NCBI RefSeq assembly: GCF_040115645.1 | Contig: NC_089574.1 | Location: 2,418,001-2,482,000 of the forward strand | Direction: 5' to 3' | From: Euwallacea fornicatus | Lineage: Eukaryota; Arthropoda; Insecta; Coleoptera; Curculionidae | DNA: 64,000 nt | In this document: positions 12,071 through 24,513 of the stretch, piece by piece | How the letters are laid out: every line of letters starts with the position of its first letter | Numbering within the stretch: position 1 is the stretch's first letter | Notes under the pieces: model-generated | What the model was told of the DNA's origin: nothing | What the model saw: the letters and a program-made list of their open reading frames with translations, nothing else | Databases searched by the model: none | Program-made: the position numbers and the translations under genes

Positions 12071-14282
12071 ACGTTTTCGAGAAAGGATTGCAATTTCCTG
12101 GATTTAAAACGTGTTTCGAATCCGTTATTTCTCCGAATGAAATCGCAACTACAATAACATGGAAAAAATAATAAGGAGGAACTCTTGAAGGGGCACGAGA
12201 GAACAACAACCGTATCTTGGTGCGTCCTATGATTTCTTTCGTTATGTGAAATCTACGAAGAAAACTTCACTTTAAAATAAGACCTCCAAGGGAGTAGTGA
12301 TCCACGACGAGACTCATGCACAGAACCTGAAAGATGCGAGGTTATCTTAGACCCTGACAAACTGCTCAAGATATTCCACACCTACATTTCTGAACTCGTC
12401 TGTTTAAAGAGATAATTTGTATGAGGAGCAAAATGCGGGATAATTTAAGTCTTTAGATTGGAACGCAGCCCCAAACTGTCCATCTAATGAGTGAACAAAT
12501 AAAAATTAATTGGTCCACAAGTGAAATTTTTTATGATTATTATTCTGATTCTATAAAGTTTCTTTTGCTTAAACTGCGGAAACTCCTCTTGTCCCAGACA
12601 TCATTTTCAGAGAAATTTGTGCATTTTTCTCTGATCGCTTAATCGCCAGTTGGTTGGATATTATCACCATACCCGTTCCAATATGATAGGAAACTCCCCA
12701 TTAGTAATACGTAACCAACCAAGACGTCCCTGAGCCAGTCTACTTTTATTCCAGCCTGTGGATTTTTATCATCAATGGTGAGTTGCTTACAGGGTATCAA
12801 CCGAGACCTGTAAATGTAGTTTTTCGTGCCTTATTAATTAGAAAAACAATTACTAAAGTACCTCTCTATCAGCTTATCAAGCAGATAACAAACATATTGC
12901 TGTACATATATTATGCAGGCATATTATGTCGACCTCGGCATTCGGGCAGAAAAAAAGCAGCGAAAAAGCTCGTTACGCTTCAGTTATAGAGAGAATGCTA
13001 TAACACACAGTCAAGGGAACAAAAGGTAATATTGGTGATATGGTTACTAGTTGCAAATTTAACTCTTGAGCATAATTAAAAAGAAATGCACGAGGACAAT
13101 GTGAGCGCGTAGGAGCAAAATATGACCACTTTAGCCTTTCAGAAATACCTGTGGACCTTTTCAGGTTGGAGAAAAAATAAAACAATAAATCAGAGAGAGC
13201 AATTCATTAAGTTTCGAGATACCTTTTTAAAACCATCATTATATATAGCATTTAAAAGATAAAAATGGGCCCAATTGTCAAAAAGATGTTAAACCAGTGC
13301 GGATGCCGCCCCGATTCGAGAAATGTAACCGAAAATTAGAATTTCCTGTTCCCAGATTAGATAGAGATTAAAAAGTGGACCCTGCTCGTGGGATAATGCG
13401 ACAACCATATGTAAAATGATTATTTTGCATTTAGCAGCACAAGTATTTAAATAATTGTTGATATTCAACCGGTTGTAGCAATATGCAAATGACCGAAGGA
13501 CTTAATCGTGTCCAATACATTAGATTTTTCATTCCTCGAATGCGGCGGACATCAAGAGACGTCCATCCGGGATGAATCCATTATTCAGAACTTACTCTGA
13601 TGGGCTGTAAAATATCTCATTAAGAACTGAAAAAATACGCTACTTTCAGTCCCTTATGAACAACATATGTTACATATTGTAAACATGATAACTATCCAAT
13701 TTGACTAATTCTTTTCATGGGGCTCGAAACAATCAACACCCTGAGGCTCAAGTTCTTGAATTTCCATTGTATATGACTACAATTTACATATTACGCTCGT
13801 ATGGTTCGGTCATGGAGAGCGTCGCATGTTTTTAGGCTAAAATAAACGAATGGAAGCGTTAATGGATGCATTTGAATTGTAAAAATCTTATTAAGAAAGA
13901 GACTGTCCATTGACCTTTAGTGCTGAGCTCAGAATGATCAAGAGGGTGTGATCTTTTCATGGATTCGACAGGAATTATCTGGGACCATCATCGGTTCGAT
14001 TGCCTCAGGTTTTGGCTAGTCATTAAAATTAATGGTTTGCCAGGGCAAAACCTCAGGGTTTTAGGAGAGAAACACTCCCCTTTTATATTTCTTATATTCA
14101 TAAATAAGAGTTAAGAGAAGAGTTAAAATTTGGTGAAAAAGTTTTTATGCTATTGCCTCAATTTAAGTACTTGGAGTTAACTTTTTAAAACCTGCTTCAT
14201 GTGCTTACTGAAAAACAAACATAGTGTCAAATAGCCCTCTGTAAAAATAAAGGGGTGATTTTCACAAACGCGAGGCCCTTTG

Positions 14283-14557
14283 CAAGTGAAGTCAAGTGGG
14301 CAGTCTACTTGTTTGCTCGATGTAAACCCCACTTCCCACTTGCCCCGCCGTATTTTACACGTCAACTATCCCCTTAAGGTACATTTACATCGAGCATTAT
14401 GCAGCAAAATCCAAGCTTTGGATTTCTTTGCGAGGAAATTGATTCGTGTCAACTGCTAAGGGATGTGCCAGTCTCTCGCAAATCAACCCTATTTTTGGTC
14501 CCGTGTCTAAGTTCATTTCTGCGATCCAACAATTAAGTCCAAGTGGACAGTTACTTA
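14283..14557. promoter_or_regulatory. inverted repeat and duplicated splice-site flank downstream of hth exon 5
   Basis: Two structures lie in the intron immediately after exon 5. First, a perfect 13-bp inverted repeat, TGCTCGATGTAAA at 14314-14326 and its complement at 14384-14396, with a 57-nt loop. Second, an imperfect direct repeat: about 27 bp at 14530-14556, ending inside the exon 5 donor, resembles 14283-14310 (shared core CAAGTGGRCAGT then TACTT). A role in splicing of the microexon is inferred only from position. Confidence 0.45.
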
Positions 14558-14558
14558 C

Positions 14559-14609
14559 CTTTTCTAATTCTAAGAGGTGAAACCGCAGTACTTGTATTGC
14601 CTGCACCAT
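14559..14609 (-). CDS. hth: hth coding exon 5: 51-nt microexon
   Basis: Seventeen codons, phase 0 at both ends, encode MVQAIQVLRFHLLELEK, a block nearly invariant from insects to vertebrate MEIS proteins and part of the second helical half of the Extradenticle/PBX-binding domain. The acceptor is TTTGTTTTTTAG at 14610-14621 and the donor is AAG|GTAAGTAACTG at 14558. The first 11 intron bases equal those after exon 4. The frame stays open for 53 more codons into the intron, ending at a TAA at 14397-14399; the extension resembles nothing I know and is most likely chance. The leading ATG is an internal methionine, not a start codon. Confidence 0.98.
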
Positions 14610-14909
14610 CTAAAAAACAAATACATAGATGAAGATTTAAAAAATATTGATGCCAATGTACTGTCAAGGGAACCATAGAAGTTTTTGGTTCTCATTGGTC
14701 CTCATCAGGCATACCGTCGAACATACCTCGACTTGAACAATTCCTTGAAAATTACATGATTATGAGTTATTTTCCAAAAATGATTTCTAGCATTGGCCTA
14801 GCCTTACGTATTACCTAAGGCACTACGAGAGAAGCTGCAGCTTGAATTCGAAAATTGGTTATCCTGAAACATCTGGTTAAATTGTAGAGCTTTGAAGTAA
14901 TAAGCATGG

Positions 14910-16262
14910 TCCAAAAAGTATGAGATGTCCCATGAAGTGATAAAAAACGTAAAATTTAAACAACAGTATAAATCTAATACATTTTTCATACAATATGAAT
15001 TCGTTAAAATTATCTAATAGCGTTTAGTTATTAAAATAAACAAAAAATTAATAATTCTATTCGTCTAATAATATACACTTGTTTTCTCTTTTTAATCGCC
15101 TCTTTTGTGCATATTTGTTCAGTTCTTATCTTTCTACTTCAATACCGTTTTCAATTCCATACGTTCCATTTTATAGTTTTTGCCAATTCATAATGCTTCG
15201 TGGAAATTTATTAACACCTGAGGAAAAGGGATAAATAAAAATTTTGAACCAATCGAAATAATCAGAAAGAAAAATTGCTGCAAAATTAAGCCGTTACAAA
15301 ACATTTATTCACAATTTTATTAACCAAAAATGTAAAACTATCAAAATACAAAAAAAAACTGGAAGCGAAGAAAACTGCATAAGTGAAATAAAAGAATAAT
15401 TTTGAGGAAAACTGTTCAAGAAAGTAAGTCATAAATTAAAATTATATTTGAACTTTAGTTAGACGCATACAAACAAACAGTTTGTTAAAGCACTTCAAGT
15501 TCGCAGTTTCCAAGAAAAAAACCAAGAAAACCATTCATTACTGAAAGTCAAAAAATGCGAAAGCGGTTTTTGCAAAATGAGTGGTGTCTTGATCCAACGA
15601 GTACGTTTCAGTCATTTTTTTCAGGTCGAAAAAATTCAATCTCGACGGACCACATAGTTCAGGTTAGTACTGCCAGAACTTGAAAAGAGAAAAATAGTGC
15701 AGGATTTTTTTAATGGTCCAACCAATATGGCGTTTCCATCGAGTAAAATTAACACTCACAATTATGTATCTCTTCTCAAAGACAACGTTTTTCCTCCTGA
15801 TGACTTTTTGGTACGGCCTAATTCATGTGGTTCGTGTAACAAAACAATGGTTTTCCGTCCGCAACATTAATGTTATGGAGGGGCCGAGAAGAGTTAAGAT
15901 CTAAACCAAATGGAAAATTTATGGGGGTATATGTCCTGTAAGGTCTACGCGCAGGGGATACAGGAAACGGCGCCAGTTTAACAGTTTTGAGAACCTAAAG
16001 AAAAAAAATTTCTAAAGAGTGGTGTGGCATTTCTCCTGAATTCTTTCAAGTGTTAATCGAAAACATGAAAGACCGAGTATTTAATGTCACACAAAGGAAA
16101 GGGAAAACCATATGATTCTGAGGGTATATTCACCAAAAATTTATGTGATCTTATAGTTCTAGGCAGGATTTTTTCATTTTGTCGTTATAAAAATGTTAAA
16201 ACAGAAAATTACCCAAAATGAATCCTTAGGAAAAATCCAAGGGTGGGCTCGTACTTTTTGGA
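14910..16262 (+). mobile_element. Tc3-like (Tc1/mariner superfamily) transposon, degenerate
   Basis: A decayed plus-strand Tc1/Tc3-type transposase (15193-16115) is flanked by a short inverted match: TCCAAAAAGTATGAG at about 14915-14929 and, in reverse complement, TCCAAAAAGTACGAG at about 16248-16262. The ends beyond this core and the TA target sites are not clear. It lies between hth microexons 4 and 5, so it is purely intronic. Confidence 0.7.
15193..16115 (+). pseudogene. Tc3-like transposase pseudogene
   Basis: Translation from the ATG at 15193 gives MLRGNLLTPEEKG, a stop, then RKIAAKLSRYKTFIHNFIN, the paired-like helix-turn-helix start of Tc3-family transposases. After frameshifts come FFRSKKFNLDGP (family motif FSDEKKFNLDGP, with the first catalytic Asp replaced by Arg) and a segment like N..NYVSLLKDNVFP. 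Next is DLNQMENLWGYMSCKVYA (family DLNPIENLWG, catalytic Glu kept). The C-terminus is FFQVLIENMKDRVFNVTQRK then GKTI and TGA, matching the LI.SMP.RI..VI.KKG..T end. The middle region with the second Asp is deleted. There are multiple stops and frameshifts, so it is dead. Confidence 0.88.
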
Positions 16263-18044
16263 CGCACTTTAAGTCAAAACTGCTTTGTGGCGCTGCAATC
16301 TGGAATTTTACGAAGAGTCATATTTTTCAAGTTGGGGGATTGGTTGGAGACTTTGGACCTCAACTATAGCAAAAAAAAAGAGAATGAAAGGGATAATATG
16401 AATTTTTAATTCTGGTGTGCCAAGCCATGCGAAGTGCTTTTGTGTATGTACAAACGGCATACCGTTGTCATCCGAACACGAACATGGATAAACTGAACAA
16501 CCTGAACGCAGTTCCGCCTTTTGTGTACGAAGTGAGCATTATTCTGAGGTCTCTCCTCGTTCAGACAGCGAAATTGCGCCACTTTACGCAATCAAAGAAA
16601 AAATGTCACCAATTTTTAATAATAATGCGAGTATATTAGTTCAAGTGAATTCCACCAACGAAAATGAGGGCAATAACATTGCACGGTGGATTAAAGTGTC
16701 ATTACTACCAGTTGTAACAATGAACATCCAACGTTATTAGATAAATCACTGCTTTCCGGGGCAAATTAGTGTCTGAGTCTGTATTTTATAGGAGAGGCGT
16801 AGGTGTGTTCTACCCTGATTGGAGTTGCTAGACAATGAGACACTCGAAACGTAAAATTAACCGGTATATCTTTGCGTGATTTATATTTCTGCATGAGCTC
16901 GGCCATGTTTCGGCGTTTTTGTTGCATTCCCACATGCTGAGCAAAACAGCTTTTTATGCTTCAATATTTAGGTTTTTTAAATTATTGATTCGAGGTGTTT
17001 TTAACAATATCCTGCGGCAATTTTTATTCATGCATTTCTATGCTGAAATTTATCGCGCCATTACCATTAACCACCGCATTATTTATTATTTGTAGTAATA
17101 GATATTTAAATTGTTTATATGAGAACCACACACAAGTCGCAAAAGCCTAATTTAAAATTGAACTCCCGTTTAATTGCATCAGCATAACACAATTACGTCC
17201 CGCATTAAGATAATTTAAAATAGGTAGCGTCGTTGTTTAATGAAATGTCATGATGTGTACGTTTCCACTTCTTTGTAAATATACAAAGTCTTCTGGAAAA
17301 TATTCCTGTTAAATTGATATCTATAGCACTTAAAAGAACAAGTGTGTATTTAAACAAACTTAGATATGCAATAAACAAATAGCATTTTACATAAACTGGC
17401 GCTCAAAAAGATAAATGGGAGTTGTGCTTACATAGCAGCCACAAAGATATATAATGTAGGATCAGAAATAGATATTTCTATCTCGTTGTGTTCAAGAGAT
17501 ATACCACTTTAAGTCCGAATCTTCAACCCCATTTCCAGCCGCGAAATGGAGTTTCATGGAAAACTTCAGCGGCGAAGTTTAAAAAACCAAAGATTTCCGA
17601 AGGAGCACTTCGAGTCATTGAATGATTTGATGATCGCTTGCCAGCCAGCATCAGCAAAAAAAAAAAGGAAAATGACGATTTTTGTTAGCAGTTCTGCATA
17701 GCTCTCCCTGCCACACCGAAATTATTTCCACGTTGATTGACATTTGAGCTGGTCTGAGCCAGTTGTATCCTATATGACGCTGGTCAAATTTCCCTTAGGG
17801 AAGTCCATTATCTCTCCTCGTTAGAGAGACAGCGAGGCTTTCCACTGGAAGAGTTGATCGTTAGTAACCTGAACTAGAAATTATTGTTATGAACATTGAA
17901 ATTAGCGGTATTCGATTTGATTTAAAGATTCTGAAAATTACTAAAACGTCTTGAAAGTGATTTAAATGAACCCTAATTGATATAGGAGGATAGTTTTGTT
18001 GGAACCAATGCCATGAGAGAACCTAATCAAAACTACGTTACCTC

Positions 18045-18272
18045 AGGAGAAACGAAATTCGGATGAGATGGGAGAAGAGAAAATCGGAAGAAGTGGGAGG
18101 AGAATCGAAATTTGGAAGATAAGAGGAGGACTGAAATTCGGAGGAGATTAGAGGAGAGTCGAAATGCTGAGGATATAGGAAATGCAAAAGAGGCGGGAGA
18201 AGATTCGAACTTCAGAGGAGATGCTAGGAGTATCGATATTCAAAGGTGGCGGCAGGAGAATCGAAATCAGGT
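18045..18272. repeat. degenerate purine-rich tandem repeat (~26-28 bp unit)
   Basis: There are about seven degenerate copies of a unit close to AGGAGAATCGAAATTCGGAG followed by GAGATNGG. On the hth transcript (minus strand) it is a CU-rich tract (CUCCUC...) about 360-590 nt downstream of the microexon 4 donor. A plus-strand open frame here (18112-18333) is an artefact of the repeat's composition. Effects on splicing through pyrimidine-tract binding proteins are conceivable, but this is inference only. Confidence 0.7.
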
Positions 18273-18562
18273 AAGATATCGAAGTAATTCGACAAAATCG
18301 GGCAGCAAAACTTTATATGCAGATAAAATATGAAGAAAATTTTATGTGAAACCATGTGAATGAATTGAAGTCGAATTACTTTAATAGGAGCATCAAAGTT
18401 TCATTTTGAATGATACGTTTTCCTATGACGCTCAGATTGCCTTGAATTAAGTTTTTCTGTCAGCGATCCCTTTCCCTCGTAAATGTAAAATCAGGTTTTG
18501 TTCAGGTCGAGATTTGATTCGATGTACTATCTTTGCACTAATTAGACTACATTTAGACTGGT

Positions 18563-18578
18563 CTGTGTTTCAACACAG
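18563..18578. repeat. 16-bp near-perfect palindrome downstream of exon 4
   Basis: CTGTGTT at 18563-18569 and AACACAG at 18572-18578 are complementary with a 2-nt spacer. It lies 54 nt into the intron after microexon 4. It could form a small hairpin, but a palindrome of this size may be chance. Confidence 0.4.
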
Positions 18579-18632
18579 TATTGAAGCTAATGGTAAACTT
18601 GCGACCTTAATAAAACATTTTCAGTTACTTAC

Positions 18633-18683
18633 TAAAGAATCGACTTCCGGATCTGCTATGTAATACGGCTTTTCTTGACGTAT
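18633..18683 (-). CDS. hth: hth coding exon 4: 51-nt microexon
   Basis: Seventeen codons, phase 0 at both ends, encode IRQEKPYYIADPEVDSL, matching the MEIS block between the two halves of the N-terminal domain (Drosophila Hth has a nearly identical segment). The acceptor is TTTTTTATTGCAG at 18684-18696, preceded by a run of T. The donor is TTA|GTAAGTAACTG at 18632. Because exons 3, 4 and 5 all meet in phase 0, skipping exon 4 or 5 would keep the frame but remove a piece of the Extradenticle-interaction domain. The exon is only found by splice-aware reading; it is too short for ordinary ORF detection. Confidence 0.97.
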
Positions 18684-20107
18684 CTGCAATAAAAAAAAAA
18701 CATCGTTAACCACACTTAAAAACGAAACTCATATTTTACCATAAAAAAAGCACCAATAATATGGGTACCTATATTGTACCCTGCTATTTAAAGGCAGTCT
18801 TATAAAGTGAGGGAGCCTGATCGTAAGGTGCCGATAAAGTCGACGTTCCGTCAAGATATTATTACACAGAGGTTGGACACTCCTCTAAAAATCCACGTGC
18901 CTCAACCACTTTTTGTTTACTTTCATAATAATTATAGCAATTTTGTGGGTCTGATCGTCCCCGGTCCCCTTTTTTTTAGGAGTACCGTGTTAGATCACAC
19001 GGTATAGAAGAAAATGAAGTGGTTCCACACGAATGTCGCGCAACCTTACAGGTGTGTCATTTGTGTGAAATAATTACTGTAATTATGTCGTTTAGTCGCA
19101 AAAAGGTTGAAAGATTTTAATTAAAGCTTAAAATGATTTTGTGTTGAGTTTTTGCACAGGGTGCTAATAGATCAGACTTTTTTCACTAAATTGGATGTGT
19201 TATGTAATTGAGGTACTTAATTGAATAATCGCGTAGTAGTACGTGTCTACCCATAAATCCAAATGAGCTTGTTTACAGATTACATTTTTATTAGCATGTA
19301 AAAAGAGCACTTTGCACACTTATATTAGTAAAGTATACTCATAAACATTTGACAAATTGTTTGCAATACTTTAAAACCACCTCGTGAAGCTAAGTTAGTA
19401 CAGAGCATTTGTTCCGCTTTTTCCTGCCAGTTTTAGAATTTTTTTTTTTGCTGATGCCATGACAGTTTTGCTTAAATTTATGCCATTTCCTTGTTGCTTC
19501 TTTGTCGCACGGCAAAATTAGAACATGTATGGAACTCATTAGGGAGTTCTATTTTCTGTAGTTCCTATTATACTGCGGGACGCTCGCCAGGCAAAATCCC
19601 ACTCGTTGGATAAAACTGTATATTTCCTAACTGGTTTTGTTCGTCAACTAGTGCATATCACTCCAACCATCATCGAACCGCAACTCAAAAAAGGGCCAAC
19701 AACTGTGAAACTACAAATTCATATATGTAATTACTAATAATTGGTCCATTTGAGTAATGTATGTATATTCATGTTCTGACTAAAATGCTTTCCTTATTGT
19801 GAAAAGCATATTTCTTTCTGAAGTAACAAATATATAAATTCGCACCTTGTAACTACATTACACTCGTATAAATCTCAGTCTGACGTTATACATAATGCAT
19901 TATAATTTATGGGCTGTAAAAGTATGGTGATAATTATAAATGAATGTTTAAGCGCAATTTAAAAATTAGTTTAAGTGACCAATATAGTTTATTTAAATTC
20001 CCCTCACGATATAAACAACGTCACGTGACCGCTAGCCCATGGCGCCCGATAATTGGGCAGATAGCCAGTCGAGTAAAAAAATCGGCAAGTGGTAGTGGTG
20101 GTGGATT

Positions 20108-20145
20108 CAGGGCCGGCTTTACCAAGTCTGGCGCCCTAGGTGAAG
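20108..20145 (+). mobile_element. possible hAT-type transposon terminus
   Basis: The sequence CAGGGCCGGCTTTACC followed by GGCGCCCTAGG resembles the CAGGGCCGG...GCGCCC terminus I associate with hAT-type and related repeats in animal genomes. I could not find the matching opposite end or an 8-bp target duplication, so this may be a solo or truncated end, or chance. Confidence 0.3.
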
Positions 20146-23100
20146 TTTTGAATCGCCGTCCCTCTCCACTAAGAAACCGCCGCTGACCAAGCAATTACCA
20201 CACTGAACTAACCTCCCCCAATGCCGATACTGAACTTTTGAAATTTTAAAAAACATTTCAGCGAGTCCGATTGTAATTGCTCAGACTCAAATTCCACCAA
20301 ATATTGCACCTGAACTGACTTTTCTGATATTTTAAATTCAGCTTTAATCTACGAAAATTTCTTTCGTTCAAAGTTCGATATGCAATCGTTTAACGCAGCT
20401 ATTTAATACGGTTTTGATACTGCCATCATACTATTCCTTGACGTGAGACGCTATCTCAGTTCGAGTGGCTGAAAACTTCCACTTAAAGGCGTGTTCCCAA
20501 ATAGCCTAACAAGAGCTGCGACATTCAAAATATGGTGACCGGAAAATGTTTGCAATCACCTACTTGTGATTAATTTGAATTGGGCTAATATTCTGATTTG
20601 CAATGGTTTTTAAGGTACAGCCGCTCTCTTCAATTAGTGGTTTACCAAGTCAATAAAATTTTCAATTCATCTCTGAATTGGGCGTCGTTCGCATCGGCGC
20701 CGTGGGAGCCGTTCGAGGCTTGCTAAGCATACAGCTGGTCGTGGAAAGCCGGCTTTAATATGCATGAATAACATAAATGTTCATGCCTCACTAGCAATGT
20801 GTGTTTATCTTTCAAATACGTTTTTTATTTACGTTATGGGACTATTTTAGGTTACTTACCGAAGCTTTTACTCACTAATGGCCAACCTGACTCGTTAAGT
20901 ATACAATACCTAAATGGAGAGGCCACAATCATTTGATTTATCACCCAAAATCTGTTGCGAATACGTTGGATATTTTGGAATTTTCTTCAAAATACCTAAA
21001 GAAAAACGTGTGGACTTGCTGCAATTGGCAGTCCAGGCCCATGGAAACCAGTTTATTGCGCTAGGCAACACGACAATATATGCCATTAAATAAGCACCAT
21101 CCTCAGGCAATTTTTTTATCATTATCACATACATTATGCTGGTTTTTATTTTTTTTATATTCAATCCAATGGGACTAGTCATAAAAACACCGGTAAAGGT
21201 GCATTAACATATTAATAACTATCATTAATTGTGTTATACTTACGTATTCCGAGAATTTCAATTTGTCAACAAAGGGGGGTTGAACCTTTGAAACGCAATC
21301 AAATCCCCTCATTAACGTACTAGAGCTTTTTTGCATATATTCGACTTCTCGAATATGTCATCAAGATCTTACTGCGCATTTAAAAGCAAAAATCTTCTCC
21401 ACATTCTTTGACCCGTTGCACTGCCCGCATCCTCCCATCCTCCTGGGCCAATTCTCATGGCGATGGTTGTGGTATATTTAGTATCGAGAACAGAGATTCC
21501 TCTCATTGGGCCGGAATCGAGACGGAACCTTAACTTCTTAGATGCTATCGTTATTATAATGGTCAATGGTGAGTAGATTATCGACGCACTGGGAATATCA
21601 TAAAATTCTTGTACTGTCCCACGCATTTAGAACAAGGGTTAGTAAACAAGGTAAACAGCGTGAGTTCAAAAATAAATTTGGTCACTTAAAATAAGAAGCC
21701 GATTTGAAGCACACAAAAACCTAAAAGTATCTTTTTAGCAGGGGCATTCCCGCTGTGATTCTTTATAACTGCTGGTCTGTTTAACTTGCTTCGAACCTTT
21801 GGGTTCAAAATCACCTGCCGTTGACGCGGCGTGCTGGTAATTTATAGCAGGCCCGTAAAATAATTTATGTCTGACTGTAAATATCCAAACAAGAAATTTA
21901 TGGTGCATATTCTTCTCGTGCTATCCCGATATGCAGAAAACAGCACGAGTTGTTACTTTTATGACCCTTGGAAACATCTTTTGTCTTATTAGTGCCGGTT
22001 AATGGGATGTTGGGTGTTCAATGGATTTGCTTCGCGTCTTTAGATTAGTTCTCTGGAATCTTCGTTTTTTTCACTATTTTTATTGGTAGATGGGGTCTAA
22101 ACCATTGTGCGAACAGAACAGTCAACTTTCACGAAAGTTACTGAGAATCGAAGGCACCGCACACAGCGGTGAAAATGTTCAAATTTATCAAGGCCCTCAT
22201 CAAAAGCCTCAAAAGACAAGGTCATTAGCGCCATGGCATCCAATTAACTCTACCAACCTCCGGATTGTGATCATCGCCTCTGCCATAGTCTACAGAAGAG
22301 ACCAAACTTTTTGTTATAAGCTCCAAAATCATAATGTTAAACCGGCGCTCTTTTCAATTAGGAAACACATAGTAAAAAATTGTGGAAAACACCTGGTGGG
22401 TATATAACTAACGAATTGACTAATTTGTACAATTTTCAAATCAGCTGATATAAGTAATGAGGCGTTTATAAAACATGAGACACTTCATATGGGCATGTAA
22501 TTTATTCGCTAAGCCTGTAAATTTTATTATGCATGCAGTGGTCGTAAAAGGCAAATATTTTTGAGCGCTTTTTTTTAATGGAACTCCCAGAATATGTTTG
22601 GCAGAACATGAAATCGATGTATAGACAACGGCAAATCTAATAAGAACATATAAAAACTGATCCTAATAACCTGCTTTTAACATAATCGTATGTTTATGCT
22701 CCCAGATAAAAGCACTTTCAGTAGGTACCAACCGATAAATGGCCAAATGCACGCATATCAATGCACAATAATCGCATGTTATGAGTGGGCCAACGCAAGT
22801 ACCTGCGATACGTACCTATACACACATACTTGATGACGTACTGCTGATTACTTGAAGATGGCAGCTATATATCTCCATACTTGAGGTGTCTCCTGATTCA
22901 AACATGATTTCCCCTACTAGCTTTAAAGACGCCATTATTGAGAATATCAGACAGGTTAATAATGACGCGTTTATATCCTTTTCAAATTAAGAAATTTAAT
23001 TTGGATTATTGCAATTTTATTAAATCTATCTCAACAAAAAATTCTATATGAACCGCAGGTGTGATATGCTCATGACCCGTCACGTTTTAAACATCTCGGC

Positions 23101-24513
23101 GCAGCGCGCCTTGTGGTAGGAAGGTCATAATGATGGACTTCACAATCTTGGTGTATAATATACTATTAACAGTTTGCAAAGGTATTTCACGGGTATTTCA
23201 GTTTTGACTGAAGAGTTCAGTTAGCAAATTAACATGAAATGGAACATTTAACGCATATGTACTGAGATTTTATTTTTATTGGACTTTTACATTTATAAAA
23301 TAGCCTTCAAGTTCGCTCGGCCATAAACTAATTCATCTCATAAAATCTTATTTTACGCACTTATTGCATAAATAACAATTTCGGTTCTGCAATCCAATCC
23401 GTAATATCTTTTTCGTTTCAATGAATATTGAAATCATAAAGTGCGTCGAAAGCTACGACAAAATCTTTAAATACTAAACGTCCTGAATCTCCGAATCAAG
23501 ACCTAACTTTGAATTATGTAAGATTTAAGCATGCTTTTCAGTGTTTCAATTAGAAGAAAGAGTAGGGATTTAAAATAACCTCGGCAATAAATACCGAAGA
23601 GCTCCCTTTGTGATTTGCACACTCCTAATGTTTATGTGCTCTTCCAAACTGCACTTTTCACACGCTGTTGCTCGGGTTAACTTGCTTGAACCGAGTCGAG
23701 TTTAAAATATTAAGGATATTTTTTCATTATTCCATTTGATCAAAAAACTTTATGGTAAATTTGCGAAGTGCGTTCTATCTAAAAGCCCAATAAGGTTTTA
23801 TCTTTGAATTCACTTTCGCTTTGCATTAAAAGGTCTGGAACAGAGTTTAAAATGGGTTGCTTCCCATTTTTTCCCAATTTTCGGAAAAAATTTTAGGCAA
23901 TTTTCAAACGGAATTTGAGTTTTTTTAATAAAATTCCGCAAAATTTTTCACATTTAACCGTTTCTGTGTCTCTTATGATGCGTACGGGCACGCAAGCGTA
24001 CGCGGTACCGTACCTTTTTCTTGTTACGCATCGATGTTACGATATATCAAGAATTTATGCATAACAGCATATCGTCGCGTAGCATATCAGCAAAACATAC
24101 TGGCCTCCCATAAAAATGGAAAGAATAAATTGTGATTCATGTGAAGTCCGCTTGAGATGGAGGTTGAAGAACTGCGTACAAATTTCCTTATTATATTGTT
24201 ATTGGTAATTGTTGATACATAATCAATGCTAGATTCTTCACACCATTGCAACTGATTAAAAATAAATACGGAAAATAAATGGCATGCAAAGTAGAGCAAA
24301 ACCAGCGTCTATAGTTTCTTTGATATGACGTCTAAATACCGACAATCGATGGAATGCCTTGATGTTACGACGTTGGGATACGGTGTAACGCGACGATTTT
24401 ACGCAGTGCCGTCCATGCTTGTTACTGAACGATTTTGCGATCAGATGCTCAGCTATATGTCTGTCCGCGCTTTCCAAGATTTAAGCGATCCCATACATGC
24501 ATCACATATAATA

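Larger units (their letters stand above)
5615..14558 (-). other. hth intron between exons 5 and 6
   Basis: This intron is 8944 bp. It holds, from left to right: an AT-only palindromic low-complexity patch (about 6160-6230); a long-inverted-repeat transposon (about 8085-9265); a less AT-rich block at about 9560-10900 with several overlapping meaningless open frames; a repeat cluster (11219-12070); and, next to exon 5, an inverted repeat and a duplicated motif (14283-14557). I recognise nothing in the remaining stretches, roughly 6300-8050 and 12250-14200. Confidence 0.75.
14610..18632 (-). other. hth intron between exons 4 and 5
   Basis: This 4023-bp intron contains a Tc3-like transposon (about 14910-16262). 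Nearest exon 4 it holds a purine-rich degenerate tandem repeat (18045-18272) and a short palindrome (18563-18578). I recognise nothing from about 16300 to 18000. Confidence 0.75.

Noticed and set aside
22090..22407. 105-codon plus-strand open frame
   Set aside because: No motif, no family resemblance, and no flanking gene signals.
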